Source of the DNA: Bacteroidota bacterium
Lineage (GTDB): Bacteria > Bacteroidota > Bacteroidia > Bacteroidales > FEN-979
NCBI GenBank assembly: GCA_026391355.1
Contig: JAPLDH010000051.1
Span: 1 to 64,000 of the forward strand
Length of the DNA stretch: 64,000 bases
Direction: 5' to 3'
Shown here: positions 63,616 to 64,000 of the stretch, piece by piece
Layout: each line of letters begins with the position of its first letter
Numbering within the stretch: position 1 is the first letter of the stretch
Program-made: the position numbers and the translations under genes
Notes under the pieces: model-generated
Told to the model about the DNA's origin: nothing
Database searches by the model: none
The model's input: the letters and a program-made list of their open reading frames with translations, nothing else

Positions 63616-64000
63616 CTATTCTTCCAATGACGTAAGGTCACCGGTATCCAGTCCCAGTGCCCGTGCTTTGATGACCCTTCGCATGATCTTGCCGCTGCGT
63701 GTTTTTGGGAGCGCGTCAGTGAATTCAACATGGGAAGGACGAGCAATAGGCCCGATTTCATTTTCCACATGATTCTTAAGCTCTTCCGCAAGCTTATCGT
63801 TTGCCACTTTTCCTTCTTTCAGGATCACCGTGGCATGGATGATATTCCCCCGGAGGTCATCAGGCAACCCTACAGCAGCGGCTTCCGCTACGGCAGGATG
63901 ACTTACGAGCGCACTTTCAATCTCAGCAGATCCCAACCGGTAACCGCTGACCTTGATGACATCATCGATCCTTCCGATGATCCAGTAATAGCCATCTTCA
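63616..64000 (-). CDS. acs: Acetyl-CoA synthetase (AMP-forming), C-terminal part
   Basis: The gene runs off the right edge; 128 C-terminal residues are visible. They include [20 protein letters not shown] at the hinge, [20 protein letters not shown] and the [12 protein letters not shown] motif, whose Lys is the acetylation-regulated catalytic residue in Acs. The enzyme would make acetyl-CoA from acetate and ATP. Acetate kinase lies 40 kb away in the same window. A propionyl-CoA synthetase cannot be excluded from this part alone. Confidence 0.85.
   Translation of the reverse strand, partial: EDGYYWIIGRIDDVIKVSGYRLGSAEIESALVSHPAVAEAAAVGLPDDLRGNIIHATVILKEGKVANDKLAEELKNHVENEIGPIARPSHVEFTDALPKTRSGKIMRRVIKARALGLDTGDLTSLEE

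Overview
The window is from a member of the Bacteroidota. The evidence is secreted proteins with type IX secretion (T9SS) type A and type B C-terminal sorting domains, a carboxypeptidase-regulatory/TonB-dependent receptor, and many upstream boxes of the form TAnnTTTG, the Bacteroidota -7 promoter element. An uncultivated Bacteroidales-like lineage is plausible, but the sequence does not fix the genus. No rRNA, tRNA or CRISPR array was recognised.

Region A (about 1-17,340) starts with the tail of an IS630-type transposase. A lipid/polyketide-like biosynthetic neighbourhood follows: an acyl carrier protein (ACP), a degenerate malonyltransferase-like protein, a family 39 glycosyltransferase, two cobalamin-binding radical SAM enzymes on the minus strand, a GT2-DUF2062 protein, a 1292-residue fusion of MMPL transporter, lysophospholipid acyltransferase and methyltransferase, a Fic protein, a phytoene-desaturase-like FAD oxidoreductase, a membrane-anchored C45-family acyltransferase/hydrolase and a third cobalamin-binding radical SAM enzyme. 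The last four form a tightly coupled operon. This gene set resembles the accessory part of flexirubin/aryl-polyene clusters of Bacteroidota, but no ketosynthase lies in the window.

Region B (17,450-34,560) holds a small unknown protein, a TonB-dependent receptor, a 3-hydroxyacyl-CoA dehydrogenase, acetate kinase, and a run of secreted or lipid-anchored proteins: two T9SS type A proteins, a sorting-domain remnant, two lipoproteins, and an 1852-residue type B protein with a PKD-like repeat array. Short dispersed repeats are concentrated here and have entered coding sequence at least twice.

Region C (34,900-48,750) carries an AAA ATPase/DUF4143 protein, a GNAT acetyltransferase and a second half of the biosynthetic neighbourhood: O-methyltransferase, ABC-2 permease, HTH-like protein, BtrH-like acyltransferase, second ACP, sulfotransferase and, further on, a phenylacetate-CoA-ligase-like adenylating enzyme. 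A/T-rich restriction-modification genes (PLD-type nuclease, HTH controller with a palindromic candidate operator, N6-adenine methyltransferase) separate the sulfotransferase from the ligase and look acquired.

Region D (48,750-64,000) has a possible gene-cassette-like segment with a second C45-type protein, then signalling and stress genes: a NarL-type regulator with a HisKA_3 kinase, two universal stress proteins around an HD-domain hydrolase, a TPR-class III adenylate cyclase flanked by two small membrane-anchored paralogues that share a Cys-Pro tail, a PAS histidine kinase, a CheB-CheR-PAS hybrid, and the C-terminus of an AMP-forming acetyl-CoA synthetase running off the right edge.

The best candidate for an undescribed system is the split, ketosynthase-less acyl-ACP neighbourhood in regions A and C. 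Two ACPs, a mutated acyltransferase, BtrH- and C45-type acyl-transfer enzymes, three cobalamin radical SAM enzymes, a sulfotransferase and a lipid exporter fusion suggest a modified, possibly sulfated or methylated, envelope lipid. That product is an inference.
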